Shown one piece after another: positions 41,946 to 54,136 of a stretch of 64,000 bases of DNA. Positions within the stretch are counted from its first letter, which is position 1. The number at the start of each line of letters is the position of its first letter. The translations under genes and the position numbers were made by a program. The notes under the pieces are model-generated. The model did not search any database, was not told the DNA's origin, and saw nothing but the letters and a program-made list of their open reading frames with translations. This stretch comes from Aricia agestis (lineage: Eukaryota; Arthropoda; Insecta; Lepidoptera; Lycaenidae), in the NCBI RefSeq assembly GCF_905147365.1, contig NC_056415.1:11426001-11490000 (forward strand), read 5' to 3'.

Positions 41946-42627
41946 GGATTAATATGACTTATTTTGGTTTGGTGAAGTTAACTCTTAGGGTAAAATTTAA
42001 AGTGCATACTTTTGGTTTTCAAATTATTCTTGGAATTGTTTATTCACTTAAATACTAAAAAGTCATTTGCGAGAGACAAAAATCACGTATTACAGCTGTT
42101 ATGATAATAATTATGGGAACATTTCATCAAAATCCGAACATTAAGCACACAAACTGTCGCCTTTATTACCAGCGAGATAAGTTAACACTAGCACGTACAT
42201 TACCACTAAATAATCATCACCACTCACCGGAAGTATTTTTTAAGAAAATAGAAAAAGTTGAGATCAGTTTTTTGAAAAATGTTACGTAGCCCGTGCCCGT
42301 CTCCGGGGACTTTGACTAATGTACTACTAGTGAGATTACACAGCAAATTGCGAGGGTTATTCATTTAAAATTCTCTATTCAGCCTGATTTGAGGGACCGT
42401 TTGCTCAGCCAAGTGTGAGTTCATTCTGTGGTATGACATAGGTTTTTATGGTTCAACTACAAAAGCTTTTAGTAGTTGGCATAGTTGATGTAAACATTGG
42501 CAGTGGCGAAGGCTGCTTTCTTTATAAAAACCCTAGAAAAGGTAAGTATTTTTATATATTTAAATATTTGATATGAAAAAAAAACCGATGTTTAAATACT
42601 TAGTTAACATCGCTAAAGACGTTTTAA

Positions 42628-42812
42628 TCTATACTAATATTATAAAGAGGTAAACTTTGTTTGTATAATTGTAATGAATAGGCTCAAAAACTACTGGACC
42701 GATTTTTAAAATTCTTTCACCATTCGATAGCTACACTATCCACGAGTAACACATAAGCAAAATTTTATTTAGGAAAAAATTGGTTTCCGTAAGATATTTG
42801 GGTTTTTCGGAG
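42628..42812 (+). mobile_element. Helitron-like 5' fragment
   Basis: A|TCTATACTAATATTATAAAG, then CTCAAAAACTACTGGACCGA and ATTCTTTCACCATTCGATAG; cut off where the next element starts. Confidence 0.5.
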
Positions 42813-42815
42813 ACA

Positions 42816-43038
42816 TCCATACTTTACTTACTAATATTATAAATGTGAAAGTGTGTCTGTTTGTCTGTCTGTCTGTTACCTCTTCACGCCCAAGCCGCTG
42901 AACCGATTTTGCTGAAATTTGGTATGGAGATACTTTGAGACCCGGGAAAGGACATAGGATACTTTTTATCCCGGAAAAATGTACGGTTACTGCGCGATAA
43001 ACTGATTTTGGCGCAACGGAGTTGCGGGCGTCATATAG
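42816..43038 (+). mobile_element. Helitron-like element (CATCTAG family)
   Basis: A|TCCATACTTTACTTAC start, complete body, 3' end TTGCGGGCGTCATATAG|T with one change from CTAG. It adjoins the truncated element before it. Confidence 0.65.
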
Positions 43039-43463
43039 TTTTCAATAAAGTCTTTAGATTTAGCAAAAAATTTTTCAATGTTACACACTGCGACTCTACA
43101 TAATGTTTTTATGCTACTATTTTGTGTGAAAAGAATCTCTCCTTATTTTTCGCTCTTTTCAGGTCTAATAAATCATCAGTATGTATCTACGCCTATGAAC
43201 AGATTATAGTATTTTAACGTAGGTACTCCATTTACAATTACACAAAAACCTTAATTCATAATTTGCAATTCCTGCTGCAGTTACAAATTCTGGGGAACGG
43301 AACAAGTTTTCAAATATTGCGGGTAATAAAAAGCAGATGAAATATTATTACACACTACTTGTATGCACAAGTGCTTGCACCGGGTATGTTTTCATTTTGT
43401 TTTAAGCCGCTGCTTACACTTTCTGCTTATTTAATGATAGCTCTACTATATAGTAGGATATAC
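43039..43463. other. Intergenic, no gene recognised
   Basis: AT-rich DNA; nothing supported. Confidence 0.35.
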
Positions 43464-43785
43464 GTGGGAGAGCCATGCTTCAGCACGAATGGGCCGGCTC
43501 GACCGGAGAAATACCACGTTGTCACAGAAAACCGGCGTGAAACAGCGCTTGCGCTGTGTTTCGCCGAGTGAGTGAGTTTACCGGAGGCCCAATCCCTTAC
43601 CCTATTCCCTTCCCTACCCTTCCCTATTCCCTTCCCTTCCCATCCCTACCCTCCCCTATTACCCTATTCCCTCTTAAAAGGCCGGCAACGCACCTGCAGC
43701 TCTTCTGATGCTGCGAGTGTCCATGGGCGACGGAAGTTGCTTTCCATCAGGTGACCCGTTTGCTCGTTTGCCCCCTTATTTCATT
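43464..43785 (+). mobile_element. SIDE family, copy 7
   Basis: Full-length head to TTATTTCAT, but without poly(A), which is replaced by TCCTCTAC. Confidence 0.85.
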
Positions 43786-44434
43786 CCTCTACAACCTTCG
43801 TGTTGTAGTGACAACCGGTCGGATCAGATAAGGTTTTGGTTTATAAGATTAGTCAAACGTTTTCGGCTTCGACCAGAAATCTTCTATAATAGTTCATAAA
43901 ATCCTACACGAAATATTGTAGTTTATAGCTATGACGTCACAACATAAACAATGATAAATCTCGTTCAGTCAATTTATTTCCGTTGAGGTGTGCCGCTGCC
44001 GAGCGACGGATTTTTATTTTAAAGGAAATTTCTTAGGAGCTCACTATTTTCGCGGTAAATTGGAGATAATCCAAGGAGTAATTTAAAAACTAAGAACATC
44101 ATAAATGTACTAAAGTACAGATTATAATTAGTATTTTTAAAAATATTGAGGTTTAAATACGTAGTAGAAGTAAAATAATATATTTATTGAAAAAAATTAC
44201 AGGTAAGTATTCAAATGGTGGGTAAGTTTTAACCACGTAGGTACTTTCTGAAAAGAGTACCCCCCTAATTATTTAACCACACTATATTATTAATTATTAT
44301 ATTATGTAACAGACGTTATTATTATATTATTGTATACTTATTATGTTAATATTATCTGCAAGCAATTTTTTAACGGACAAGGGCAAAACATTAAAAAACT
44401 ACAAGGCTCAGTACAATACTCCGTGTGGATCTTT
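43786..44434. other. Intergenic, no gene recognised
   Basis: AT-rich with short TATTATTA runs; nothing supported. Confidence 0.35.
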
Positions 44435-44692
44435 GACGACCACTGTGGCTCAATTGGTTGAGTGTGTACTGTGTGGCAGCTTAAGCCGGAGGTAGCTGGT
44501 TCGAATCCCGCCGATGGAACAAAACGTTTTCAATGTTCCCGGGTCTGGATGTGTATTAAAGTATATAAAAATCTTAAATAATTGTCTAGTATAACAGTAT
44601 TAAATATATTTCCGTTGTCTGGTACCCGTAACACCAGTCCTTCAGCACGGGGCTAGACTGACGTGGTGTGAAGCGTCCATAGATATAGTATA
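44435..44692 (+). mobile_element. tRNA-derived SINE (GACGACC family), copy 1
   Basis: Starts GACGACCACTG; A box TGGCTCAATTGG (44446-44457), B box GGTTCGAATCC (44498-44508), then a tRNA-unrelated body (AATGTTCCCGGGTCTGGATG) and a tail CGTGGTGTGAAGCGTCCATA followed by TAG-type repeats. Same order in reverse at 55603-55866; a tail fragment at 45755-45790. Confidence 0.85.
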
Positions 44693-44723
44693 GTAACTAT
44701 TTATTCCTAAATATTATATTATA

Positions 44724-44939
44724 CTAGATGACGCCCGCAACTCCGTTGCGCCAAAATTCGTTTTTCGCGCGGGAAGCATACATTTTCCGGGATAAAATTA
44801 TCCTATATCCTTTCCCGGGACTTCAAGCTCTATACCAAATTTCAGCAAAATCGGTTCAGCGGTTTGGGCGTGAAGAGGTAACAGATAGAGAGACATATTT
44901 TTGCATAATATAATCTATATTAGTAAGGATTCATCCTCC
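44724..44939 (-). mobile_element. Helitron-like element (CATCTAG family), complete, reverse
   Basis: Minus strand: A|TCCTTACTAATATAG at 44939 and TTGCGGGCGTCATCTAG|T at 44724; 216 bases, both ends intact. Confidence 0.7.
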
Positions 44940-45754
44940 ATTCCTGCATATAACTGGCATATAAAAGTTGAAGGCAAATTGCTACTACAATGTTTGGTAG
45001 CGAACTATCCTCGCAGCGGATTAAGCAGCTTAAACTCGGTAAGCTCTTTACAAGATCAATACATTCATTATTAAATTCAGGAACCCGAATAACGGAGTGC
45101 TCGAATCAGAATATTTAAGTACGTTTTAGAAGTGTTATAATTGAAGACACGAGTGGATGAGCCGGGTAAGTAACATTTTACTACATAATAGCAATTACTC
45201 ATTTTTCCTTATAACACACCTTGTGAGTTGTGACTTGCCTTTATCATCTGGCTTAAATGTTTAGATTTACGTAGAATCCACATTCACATCACACAGTCAT
45301 TTCAAATCATTTTACGGTCTCCATTGATGCAAAAAACTATAGTTTTAAAATTGTTATTTAACTCCATTGTTTCGGAAATTGGTTCTAAATTATAAGGCTA
45401 GTGCTTTGGAGGCTGATTCCATAGACCATTAAATATAGTTCTCAAGATCCACTCAAGGGTCCCTTATAAAATTGAACACACTGTAGTTGTGTAGACCTAT
45501 TAAAATAACTCTTTGATATATTATAAGGTGCTTATATAATAGTATTACAATTCTCGATTGTTTTATTTATTTTATTTTATTTATTTATTTAAATCAGGCT
45601 ACGTAGTTTTAGAGTGTGTGTGTGTTGTTTCTCGGTTGTTCTGTATTGTCAGTATATACAGTCTGTCGCCCTTACTTAAATACATAATATTTAAGTGATT
45701 ACTTAATATATAAAGCTCTTGACATAATCATGAAATCAATGTTGTGTGAAGCGC
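44940..45754. other. Intergenic, no gene recognised
   Basis: AT-rich; (TTTA)n stretch near 45560-45590. Confidence 0.35.
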
Positions 45755-45790
45755 CCTGACGTGGTGTGAAGCGTCCATAGATATTATTAT
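45755..45790 (+). mobile_element. SINE tail fragment
   Basis: CTGACGTGGTGTGAAGCGTC followed by CATAGATATTATTATTATT, identical to the tail of the SINE at 44435. Confidence 0.6.
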
Positions 45791-48139
45791 TATTAAAAAA
45801 AAAATGTTGAGTAATCAAATTCACGGCCGGATACGAATTTACCTGTAAAACTATTCTAAGTATTATAATAGTGCCAATTAGACCACCTTGTAGTACAAAA
45901 GTGTCTTCTGGCAATTTTCCAGAATTGACCAATTTTAGTTGGGCAGTTCGGATGCGACATAAAAATGCGCAAGCCGTGCATGAAGAATTTAAATAAATTC
46001 GCATTTTATGCATTCATCACGGATGTTTTGATAAAAGGAAAGTTTTCATTCGCAAAGAAAGTTTCACGTATAAATTACAATATGAGGTCTCGGGAGAATT
46101 GGAAACTAGTGCAGGGGAAGATAAAAACTGGACAGAATACCGTGCAGTTTAATTTATTTTTAGCTTAATAATATTCTATTATAATTTCATACGTTATTCA
46201 TATTTTTAGTTTAGTTCATTAGCAACGCAACACATGAAATAAATATTACATTTTAGTCTCGCTTCGGCCAGAGCGCCATTCAGCGAGACCAATCGTCTAT
46301 GGTCAGGTACATATTATTTTATTTTTTGTGAAACTTTCACAAGTTTTTTAGACCTTTTCAATATTGTGCCACAGTAAGTGCAAAATTATCAGTCAGATTA
46401 GGCGTCGACACTAGCGAATAATGCAATTTGCAACGTATGATCCTATTGCTCTAGTTTCATGATTATCTAGATAGCTAGTATGAACTGAGTGAATATTCAG
46501 AATATGAGAAGTAAGTTGCTTACTTATTATCACTATTATCACTAACCGAGGATTGAAAGCTTTAAGCGAAGAGGGTATTTATTTATTTATTTGTTTGGCC
46601 CTTGCAGAATACCAGTGCAGCGGGCTAGCTTGCTGCGTATAGCTGAGCTGGGGCCAATTTTGACATCACATAATATATACAAATGTAGCTTAGGGCTTTT
46701 CTTTTTATTATTATTTTTTTCTTCTGTTTTGTGTATGTTGTGTGTTGACAAAATAAATATATTCTTCTTCTTATTCTTATTTATTTATTATAGATATACC
46801 AACACATTGCGGCAACGTTCATAATTAAAGTCTACTATGATAAGATCTAACGCAATAGTCTATTACAGGTATATACAGCTTAAACAAAGATTCTTCGTAT
46901 TTAAGATAAAAGAAAATTAAAAACTTAAGAGTAAATTCATGCTTAAAAATTAACCCTATTTATTTAATGCTATATTATATTGTTGAAGCCTGTAAGTATT
47001 CAATCTGGGCCTCTGCAATAAAAAAATTAAAAAACCTGTAAAATGAAAAACCAACCTTATGTCTACATGATAACATTCTATAAATCTCTGGCAAAACCAG
47101 CACAGAATAATTTGAAGACATGGGTAGATGAATTGGATAACTAACAATTTATAACATAAGTCATAAGGGCAATTACTAATGTTTTCCCTGACTATCATTT
47201 GAACAAATTTTGTAACTTACCTACTACTACTACTTCATCACCTGGCTAAGATATCTGGCTATACATAAAATCACTTTCTTTATATTAATTCAAATAATTT
47301 TCCTGGCCCTAAATCGTCCACGAAAAAAAAAACGATTATCTCCAAATTGTTACTTACCCACATACTTTCCGACTAACAACTTATATAATTATTACCTATA
47401 CATTCTGTCTACTCTGCCTATACTGTCCCAACTCTGATATGAGGTATATACCTCAAATAACAATTATTAATATCTTACATCTCGACCTATCATTTACGTG
47501 GTCCACAATTACGGTTAACGGCGAAAACATAAAATCTTGTATCAATTAACCAGCAAAACAAAAAAATGTTTTACAATAGCATGTTCCAATTGTTCTATAT
47601 CGGGTGTGCATACACCAATCCGGAATATTCTCCTTTGTCAGTGGCTAATTGCATTTGATATGCAAGTCGGGACGAAGTGATCACGCATACTATATGTGTA
47701 CTTCATTTACAAGAATAGCTGAGCGGTGTTTGCATAGGCTCTGTCTTCTGATTCCAAAGATATTGATAACGACTTAGACTATATACTGGGCAGTATTTCT
47801 AGGATAAATTACAGGTATAGTCTCTCGTTCTTAGGCGATCTTATCTATTGGCGAATAATAATACTATTTTGTGAGCAACTAATTGTTTTAACAACACAAC
47901 AACAGCTAAAGCAATTCCAGCAGATGGCGTTGTTAAGTAACACGAAGTCAATGAGTGATTGCTATACCGAGCAAAGCTCGGTCATCCAGGTACTAATTAA
48001 TAAAGATAAGGCACGTTATTCATAAAATAGTCTCAAATAATAAAACCACAACATAATAGGACATATTACGAGTACAGCAATGTTTTCACGCTAGAGTCAG
48101 CGACATCATAGACACTAAATAAAAAGTTTTGTTCGACGT
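45791..48139. other. 2.3 kb interval without a recognised gene
   Basis: 46580-46800 may be a LINE 3' end (GCCCTTGCAGAATACCAGTG ... AAATAAATA then TTCTTCTTCTTATTC tail). CCGAGCAAAGCTCGGTCATC at 47968 is a hairpin typical of repeat ends. The rest shows nothing supportable. Confidence 0.35.
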
Positions 48140-48305
48140 TTGACAACTTTTCTGTCAATTTTGTGCAACATGTCGGATTTTGGTCGGATTATTTACTGTA
48201 TGTGCGAGTAGCGCCCTCTCTTCTAACCCTTGCGTAACCTATTGTCAAGCCCAGCCAACACAGCCGACTATCACGACTGACATTGACTTGACACAATATA
48301 AACAA
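48140..48305. repeat. Diverged copy of the 840/32601 TIR element
   Basis: TTGGTCGGATTATT, TGTCAAGCCCAGCCAACACA and GACATTGACTTGACACAAT correspond to the interior of those elements. Confidence 0.45.
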
Positions 48306-48316
48306 ATAATATATAC

Positions 48317-48690
48317 AGCTTGGCAAAAGAGTCTGGTGCGAACATAAAGTTAACATACCTAGCGGAATAGAGCAACAATCTCGAGCTGTCAAACGAAACC
48401 AAAATTGGTTTTCATCTGTGTGATAAATATGTGTACGTATGCACTTACACAAGCATGATTGAGCATGAATTCTATGAGATTAAATTGTCAACGTGCGGCA
48501 CGTGCCGACTGGACGTCAAAAAAAGAGTGCTGCTGTCATGTATCACACGTCTCTTTTTACCACGCAGTGTTACTGATAGTGACATCTCTCTTGCTCAGGC
48601 CTTTGTTTCTCTATTCCGCTAGGTATATTAACTTTATGGGTGCGAAAGAAAAACCGCCCTATTTTAAAACGCACTCTTTTTTGCCAAGCT
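48317..48690. mobile_element. MITE with AGCTTGGCAAAAGAGT ends
   Basis: Ends pair with ACTCTTTTTTGCCAAGCT; inner arms TTAACATACCTAGCGGAATA and its inverse around 48603-48635 also pair. The two short overlapping ORFs inside are not gene-like. Confidence 0.75.
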
Positions 48691-49199
48691 CTAGGTCAGT
48701 CTGCCTAAGGAATATGTTTTCTGATGACATGAAAATGGTTTTTCATACGGAAGCCTAGCATGTCTAAAGAGTGGATTTAATTCGAATTTCCAGTGCGATC
48801 CTAAATAGCTTGTATTTTTGTGGCTGTTTTGTCGAGCAACCGCAACTGACGGCTGCCAATCAGCGCGAACAGCATGGAGCTAACAACTCCGCCTTTTTAA
48901 ACTCTACTTTCCATGGTAATTGTTAATTACTATGCATTTTCAATCGAAATTGACTTGTCTGTATGCAAAATTGGATGTTTTTCAGCAGTTCGAAGTAACT
49001 TTTAACTACAATAATATAATAAAGTGAGTTCCTGACATGGGCGGACGTGACGAACTTTAAAAGTTTCAAGAGTAAACTTATACTGAGTCCTAAATAAAAA
49101 GTGAAAACACTCTTATCAAGTTTTTATTTGCGTTAACATATTTTTTCAGGACTTACTAATTAATTTTAATATGTAATTTTAATACAAAATCTACATCTA
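48691..49199. other. Intergenic, no gene recognised
   Basis: No exon, RNA or element border that I can support. Confidence 0.35.
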
Positions 49200-49349
49200 T
49201 CTATATATATATAAAAATGGAGTTTCAATTGTGTTAGTAACGCTAAAACTCGAAAACGGCTGAACGGATTGGGCTAATTTTAGTCTTAAAATATTCGTAG
49301 AAGTCCAGGGAAGGTTTTAAAGTGACACGAAGTTCACCGGGACAGCTAG
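49200..49349 (+). mobile_element. 150-bp complete mini-Helitron
   Basis: A|TCTATATATATATAAAAATG at the start and CGAAGTTCACCGGGACAGCTAG-type end followed by T. Both ends match the helicase-bearing copies at 52074 and 54137, so this is their smallest non-autonomous form. Confidence 0.75.
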
Positions 49350-50040
49350 TTTGATATCAATTTCAAAAGCCCATTCGATGTCGGAAAGGTTTTATTTTGG
49401 GTAGTTCTTAAAAAAAATGAATATGCGGTTTTAGTGTTTATTAAAATTTAGCTTGAATCTTAGCGTTTGTGCCAACTTTTGTAGTTTTGATTTTCTTCTA
49501 ATACGCTTTTTCCAAAAATTTAACCTATATAATTATAATGACAGAAAGATATGATTATATAATTATAATCATATCTGTTAATCAAGCAGCTCCTTCTTGA
49601 CAAAAAAAACAGCTGAACATCACAATAGGTACTTATCGGCCTACATAACGTGTGTGTAGCACAAAAATGCACTTTTAGCGCTGACTACTTTCACAGTAAA
49701 CTCTATATTATAAGGAACTCATACATACCCTAATAATATCACTTAGTTTTGTTATACATTGTATATTTAGTTATATTCTACGTTATACCAGTGATAACAA
49801 ATATCAGTTTTCGCTGCACTAAGAGCAGTAAATGGGGTGGGTGTTCCTGACGTGTCCGCCAGATGGTAAGCCGTGAGTTATGACGCACGGTAAGTGAACC
49901 AATCAATATATCCCAAATATATAGCAAGATCGTGGCACAATCCATTATTTGACAGTCGTTTTATAAAAATTGTAACAAAAAAGTGATAATATTTTGGGTG
50001 TATATTTGCCCCGTATAATATAATATTATAGCCTTTCACA
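49350..50040. other. Intergenic with MITE fragments
   Basis: 49655-49772 is the right half of a CAGGGTGTAACAAAA MITE and 49975-50010 a left end (TTGTAACAAAAAAGTGATAA). A hairpin AGATATGATTATA lies near 49546. Confidence 0.5.
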
Positions 50041-50043
50041 CAT

Positions 50044-50112
50044 GTTTCGGTGATCGAACTCTCGAACCCACGACTTCCAAGTCCACGCTCTAAACCACTG
50101 GACCAAGAAGGC
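50044..50112 (-). mobile_element. tRNA-like SINE head remnant
   Basis: Minus strand TGGTCCAGTGGTTTAGAGCG (A box-like) and GTGGGTTCGAGAGTTCGATC (B box-like). No closing acceptor stem; the body is not identifiable. Confidence 0.5.
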
Positions 50113-50136
50113 GTTATTTTTTAAAAAAAATTATAC

Positions 50137-50488
50137 GTGGGAGAGCCATGCTTCGGCACGAATGGGCCGGCTCGACCGGATAAATACCACGTTCTCACAG
50201 AAAACCGACGTGAAACAGCGCTTGCGCTGTGTTTCGCCGAGTGAGTGAGTTTACCGGAGGCCCAATCCCCTAACCCCTACCCTATTCCCTTCCCTACCCT
50301 CAACTATTCCCTTCCCTTCCCTTCCCTACCCTCCCCTATTACCCTATTCCCTCTTAAAAGGCCGGCAACGCACTTGCAGCTCTTCTGATGCTGCGAGTGT
50401 CCATGGGCGACGGAAGTTGCTTTCCATCAGGTGACCCGTTTGCTCGTTTGCCCCCTTATTTCATAAAAAAAAAAAAAAAGAAAAAAAA
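50137..50488 (+). mobile_element. SIDE family, copy 8, with long poly(A)
   Basis: Full-length and close to consensus, ending TTATTTCAT and over 20 mostly A bases: the best-preserved tail in the window, showing retrotransposition. Confidence 0.87.
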
Positions 50489-51455
50489 GGGAGGCGTTAT
50501 ATAGAGTTCTCTTTGAAAGAGTTTTTGACATTCCATCCGAGTGAAGATGATTATCCAAGAAATCGTGGAAAAATAATTCTTTATAGTTGAGTAAGCGAGT
50601 ATTAAGGAGGACTCCATAATAGTTCTTGACTGTACTTGCTAAGCGATTGAGTGAGCAACTAGGTATTATTCTCTGAAAATTAACTACTCTATCTTACCTC
50701 TATTGCTCCTTATTTTGTTTGGAAGCTGGTAATTACTTAGTAACAAACACTTGTTACTAAAATAATGTCTTCATTCTGTTAACTTTCAAAACAATAGACT
50801 AACACTGAAACTAAAAACGATAGCGAAGATATATTATAATTTGATTAATTTCCCTGTAACTTTTTCAATATGGACAACACATTTATATTTAGCTGCGAAA
50901 ACTATCCAGTACTTTCTGAACTGAACGATATAACTACAAATTTTGGACTTTGCAAACTAATATAGGTACTTTCATTAAATACTACTTTCAGAATAAAGTC
51001 AGGCTACCGCAGAAAATGTAACTTTTGATTGAACGAATCATGTAGATTAATAAGTTATGATTAAACTAAAACCAAAGCCTTCTACTACTCGTACATTATT
51101 ATCTAATAATTCTACTACTATTACTTAGAAAACAGAAATTACTTGTAAGTACTTAGAAATATATTATATTAATTTAAATACCCAGCACACAGTAGGAACA
51201 ATTACAGCAATAAGCTGTAGACAATAGGCACTTTTCGCAATGCGCCCTAATGCTGCGGCGAGAGACCTTACTTCAAGTATGATTGGCTCTTGAGGCTGCA
51301 TGAGCACTTAACATCAGGCGCGCCGCGCGACGCATTCAGCATTTTCAGAATGAAGAAACTTTCGACAGATCTTATTATGAAGTTCTGAAACTAACTCACG
51401 TTTGAGATTTGAGAGTGAAACTTTATGGAAATTATAGGATATTGGCATTTTTAGG
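50489..51455. other. Intergenic, no gene recognised
   Basis: AT-rich, with CTACTACTCG/CTACTATTAC-like runs near 51080-51125. No gene. Confidence 0.35.
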
Positions 51456-51495
51456 GTTCCGTACCCAAAGAGTAAAAACGGAACCCTATTGGCTA

Positions 51496-51496
<1 letters not shown>
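51456..51496. repeat. GGGTTCCGTACCCAAAGAG repeat fragment
   Basis: Palindromic GGGTTCCGTACCC opening of the dispersed repeat also seen at 7926. Confidence 0.5.

Positions 51497-51553
<57 letters not shown>
51497..51553. repeat. (TA)n microsatellite
   Basis: About 57 bases of pure TA. Confidence 0.95.
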
Positions 51554-51556
<3 letters not shown>

Positions 51557-51967
51557 TGTTTGTTTCAACGCGCTAATCTCAGGAACTACTGGTCCGATTT
51601 GAAAACATCTTTCAGTGTTAGATAGCCCATTTGTCGAGGAAGGCTATAGGCTATATTTTATCACGCTAATACTAATAGGAGTGAAGAAATAGAGGAAAGT
51701 GTGAAAAAAACGGGGGGAAATTATTTGAAGGGACTTATTTGAACGCGCTAATCTCAGGAACTACTGGTCCGATTTGAAAAATTCTTTCAGTGTTAGATAG
51801 GCCATTTGTTGAGGAAGGCTTTAGGTTATATTTTATCAAGTTAAGATAAAAGGAGCGAAGAAATAGAGGAAAGTGTGGAAAAAATGGGGGAAATTATTTG
51901 AAAGGGCTTATTTGAACGCGCTAATCTCAGGAACTACTGGTCCGATTTGAAACAATCTTTTAGTGTT
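51554..51967 (+). repeat. Tandem 173-175-bp units of a Helitron-like element body, left part
   Basis: CGCTAATCTCAGGAACTACT occurs at 51571, 51746 and 51919. The third unit stops at AGTGTT (51967) and its missing remainder resumes at 53077 (AGGTAGCCCATTTATCGAGG) and runs to about 53258. The gap is the insertion described next. Confidence 0.8.
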
Positions 51968-52073
51968 CCGATAAACAAAAGGTTGACTGAAAGAGATTGC
52001 TTGTTAGCAATAAGTTCGCCTTTTGTGTATCATCAGAACATGTTGTCATATGTAATATGACTTTTATTTTGTA

Positions 52074-53031
52074 CTAGCTGACCCGGCGAACTTCGTACCG
52101 CCTAACAGTCAATGAATGTCGTGTTACTTTTTAGCTAAACTAATTTAGGCTTTGATGAACGTAAAACAATGATACAAAATAATATATTTATATAGATAGA
52201 AACAAAAAAGTATTTTATTATGATGAATGATAGTGAAAACATACATACAGAATGATAATAAAAATAAATAAAAAATAATAATTCAGTACTTCAAACTCAT
52301 GTCAGAAAAAAATGATTGAAAACTATGTTGTGCAGATTGGTAAAAAAAAAACTCGAATTAATTCATTAATAGGATTTTCAATCAAGCACTTTGTGGTAAA
52401 CGACATTCTTTATTTTTTGGTCAGGCGCAAGAACAAATAAAGCGGATGGTTTGCCGACACGTGAGCATGCCACGTACAATTGACCATGAGAAAAACATGC
52501 ATTTTCTAGATTGAGGCCACAAATAGTCAAGGATTAGCCCTGTGATTTGTTGATCGTCATGGGGAAGGCGTGAATAAATCTTAGGTATTAATACAATACA
52601 ATAAATCTTAGGTATTATTTTCGGGAATTAAAAATTAAATAATTAATAAATAATTTTCGAAAATTAATGTCTAAAACAAACAAATATTTACAAAAAATAA
52701 ATTTCTGAACGCACACGTGATGTCTTCAGAAAAAAATAAAGTTGTGGCTTAAAGGTCTCAGCAACCAGGCCATAAGCTCCAAAAAAAAAATAATAGTTGT
52801 TACACTATTTGACGGAATTGGACAACAAATGTTTGACATGTAATAAACAAATCAGCATCTATTGAAATGATTAAGTATTCATTACACATATCGAGTTTTC
52901 ATTGTTTTTAAGATGTATTCTGCTATTCGGGACGGAAACAAATCCAACAAATCAAAAACCATGGCAATCGGTTCAGCCGTTCTCGAGTTATAAGTGTTGT
53001 AACAAACACGACTTTCTTTTATATATATAGA
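52074..53031 (-). mobile_element. Helitron copy 1, both ends present
   Basis: Minus strand: A|TCTATATATATAAAAGAAAG at 53031; GTACGAAGTTCGCCGGGTCA and GCTAG|T at 52074. Insertion between A and T with no duplication, as Helitrons do. It carries the end of a helicase gene (next entry). 958 bases, so most of the Rep-helicase ORF is deleted. Confidence 0.85.
52378..52570 (-). pseudogene. C-terminal fragment of Helitron Pif1-like helicase
   Basis: Translated by eye on the minus strand: AFPMTINKSQG, in-frame stop (TAA where Gln is expected), SLTICGLNLENACFSHGQLY, VACSRVGKPSALFVLAPDQ, KIKNVVYHKVLD, stop. MTINKSQGQ and HGQLYVACSRV are the last conserved helicase motifs of Helitron RepHel proteins. 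About 63 codons remain of a protein normally over 1,000 residues; the Rep nuclease is absent. The stop and truncation make it a dead fragment, preserved within the Helitron's own ends. Confidence 0.88.
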
Positions 53032-53076
53032 TTTTATGGTGTGCAATAAAGTGTTATTGTATTGTATTGTATTGTT

Positions 53077-53261
53077 AGGTAGCCCATTTATCGAGGAAGG
53101 CTATAAGCTTCATTATATCACGCTAAGACTAATAGAAGCATAGACATAGAGGAAAATGTGGAAAAAAAACGGAGGAATTTATTTAAAAAAGGACATAGTT
53201 TCTTTTTTTTGCGGAAAAATGTACGGTTTCCGTGACATTCCTAAATTACGCGGGCGAATGT
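53077..53261 (+). repeat. Right part of the interrupted tandem repeat
   Basis: GCCCATTTATCGAGGAAGGC through GGAAAAATGTACGGTTTCCG to ACGCGGGCGAA, matching 31100-31255 as well; the CTAG end is lost. Confidence 0.65.
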
Positions 53262-53440
53262 TCCGTCGGTCTGTCTCCACTCTCCAGGCTGTATCTCAAG
53301 AACGATGATGATGAGAAGGTTGAAATGTCACGATTATATATTTCTGTTGCCGCTATAACAACAAATACTAAAAACAAAATAAATAAAATAATATTAACGG
53401 GGGCTCAGATACAACAAACGTGATTTTTTTTTGGATTTTT
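53262..53440 (+). repeat. Second copy of the 7926 repeat
   Basis: GGCTGTATCTCAAGAACG, TTTCTGTTGCCGCTATAACA and ATACAACAAACGTGATTTTT in the same order. Confidence 0.6.
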
Positions 53441-54136
53441 TGCTCTATACATATAGTCGCTACAAGTAAGCACTTGAAATGTTCCTAAAATACTTCATTG
53501 TATATTTTGTACTTTAGTATTAATTAATAAATTTAATTTAATATAAATTAATAATAAAATTGAATTAAAATTGAAACCCTCAGTACGCGAGTTCGACTCG
53601 CACTTGACCGATTTTTAAAACAAAATAAATATTTATGATGTTAATAAGTAGTGTTTGAATAAAATAATGATTCTTTTTGACTTTTTTCAACGTTAATGAT
53701 TTTTTAAAAGCTTTTATTTAACTTGCTCTGTATGTATGTAAGTATGTATGTTACGGTGAAATTTTGGAACTCAATTTTAAGGTAGATGTATTTTTAGTTT
53801 TCTTAACACCAAACTAAAGCAATCATCCCGAATGGAAAACAAAGTATGAGATATAAAACATCTCGTACATCTAAAACATGTCCAATCTGGGGCAAGAGTT
53901 TCAAAGACGCCGAACCGCCCGCCCTCGCCGCTCGCCGCCCCACCGTCTGACATATTTGTATGCCTGCAAACAATATATCTTTTAAGTTTGACGACAAGTT
54001 TTCGTTAAGTTAAATTATTTTTTCAAACTTACCGACACCTTTTTAGACCTTTTTCTCTTCATAATGGATAACAAGAATAAGGTGATTTGGTAAACTTTGT
54101 GAATGTAAATGGACTGAGCGTAATATTTATGTATAA
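53441..54136. other. Intergenic, no gene recognised
   Basis: A CG-rich island (CCGCCCGCCCTCGCCGCTCG) at about 53923-53945 stands in AT-rich DNA; no ORF supports an exon. Confidence 0.35.

Larger units (their letters stand above)
51968..53076 (+). mobile_element. LINE 3' tail inserted in the tandem repeat and itself split by a Helitron
   Basis: 51968-52073 (GAAAGAGATTGCTTGTTAGC ... GACTTTTATTTTGTA) and 53032-53076 (TTTTATGGTGTGCAATAAAG then three ATTGT units) join into a LINE-type 3' end with AATAAA and a short tandem tail. The host sequence duplicates TGTT at the two borders. Confidence 0.65.
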
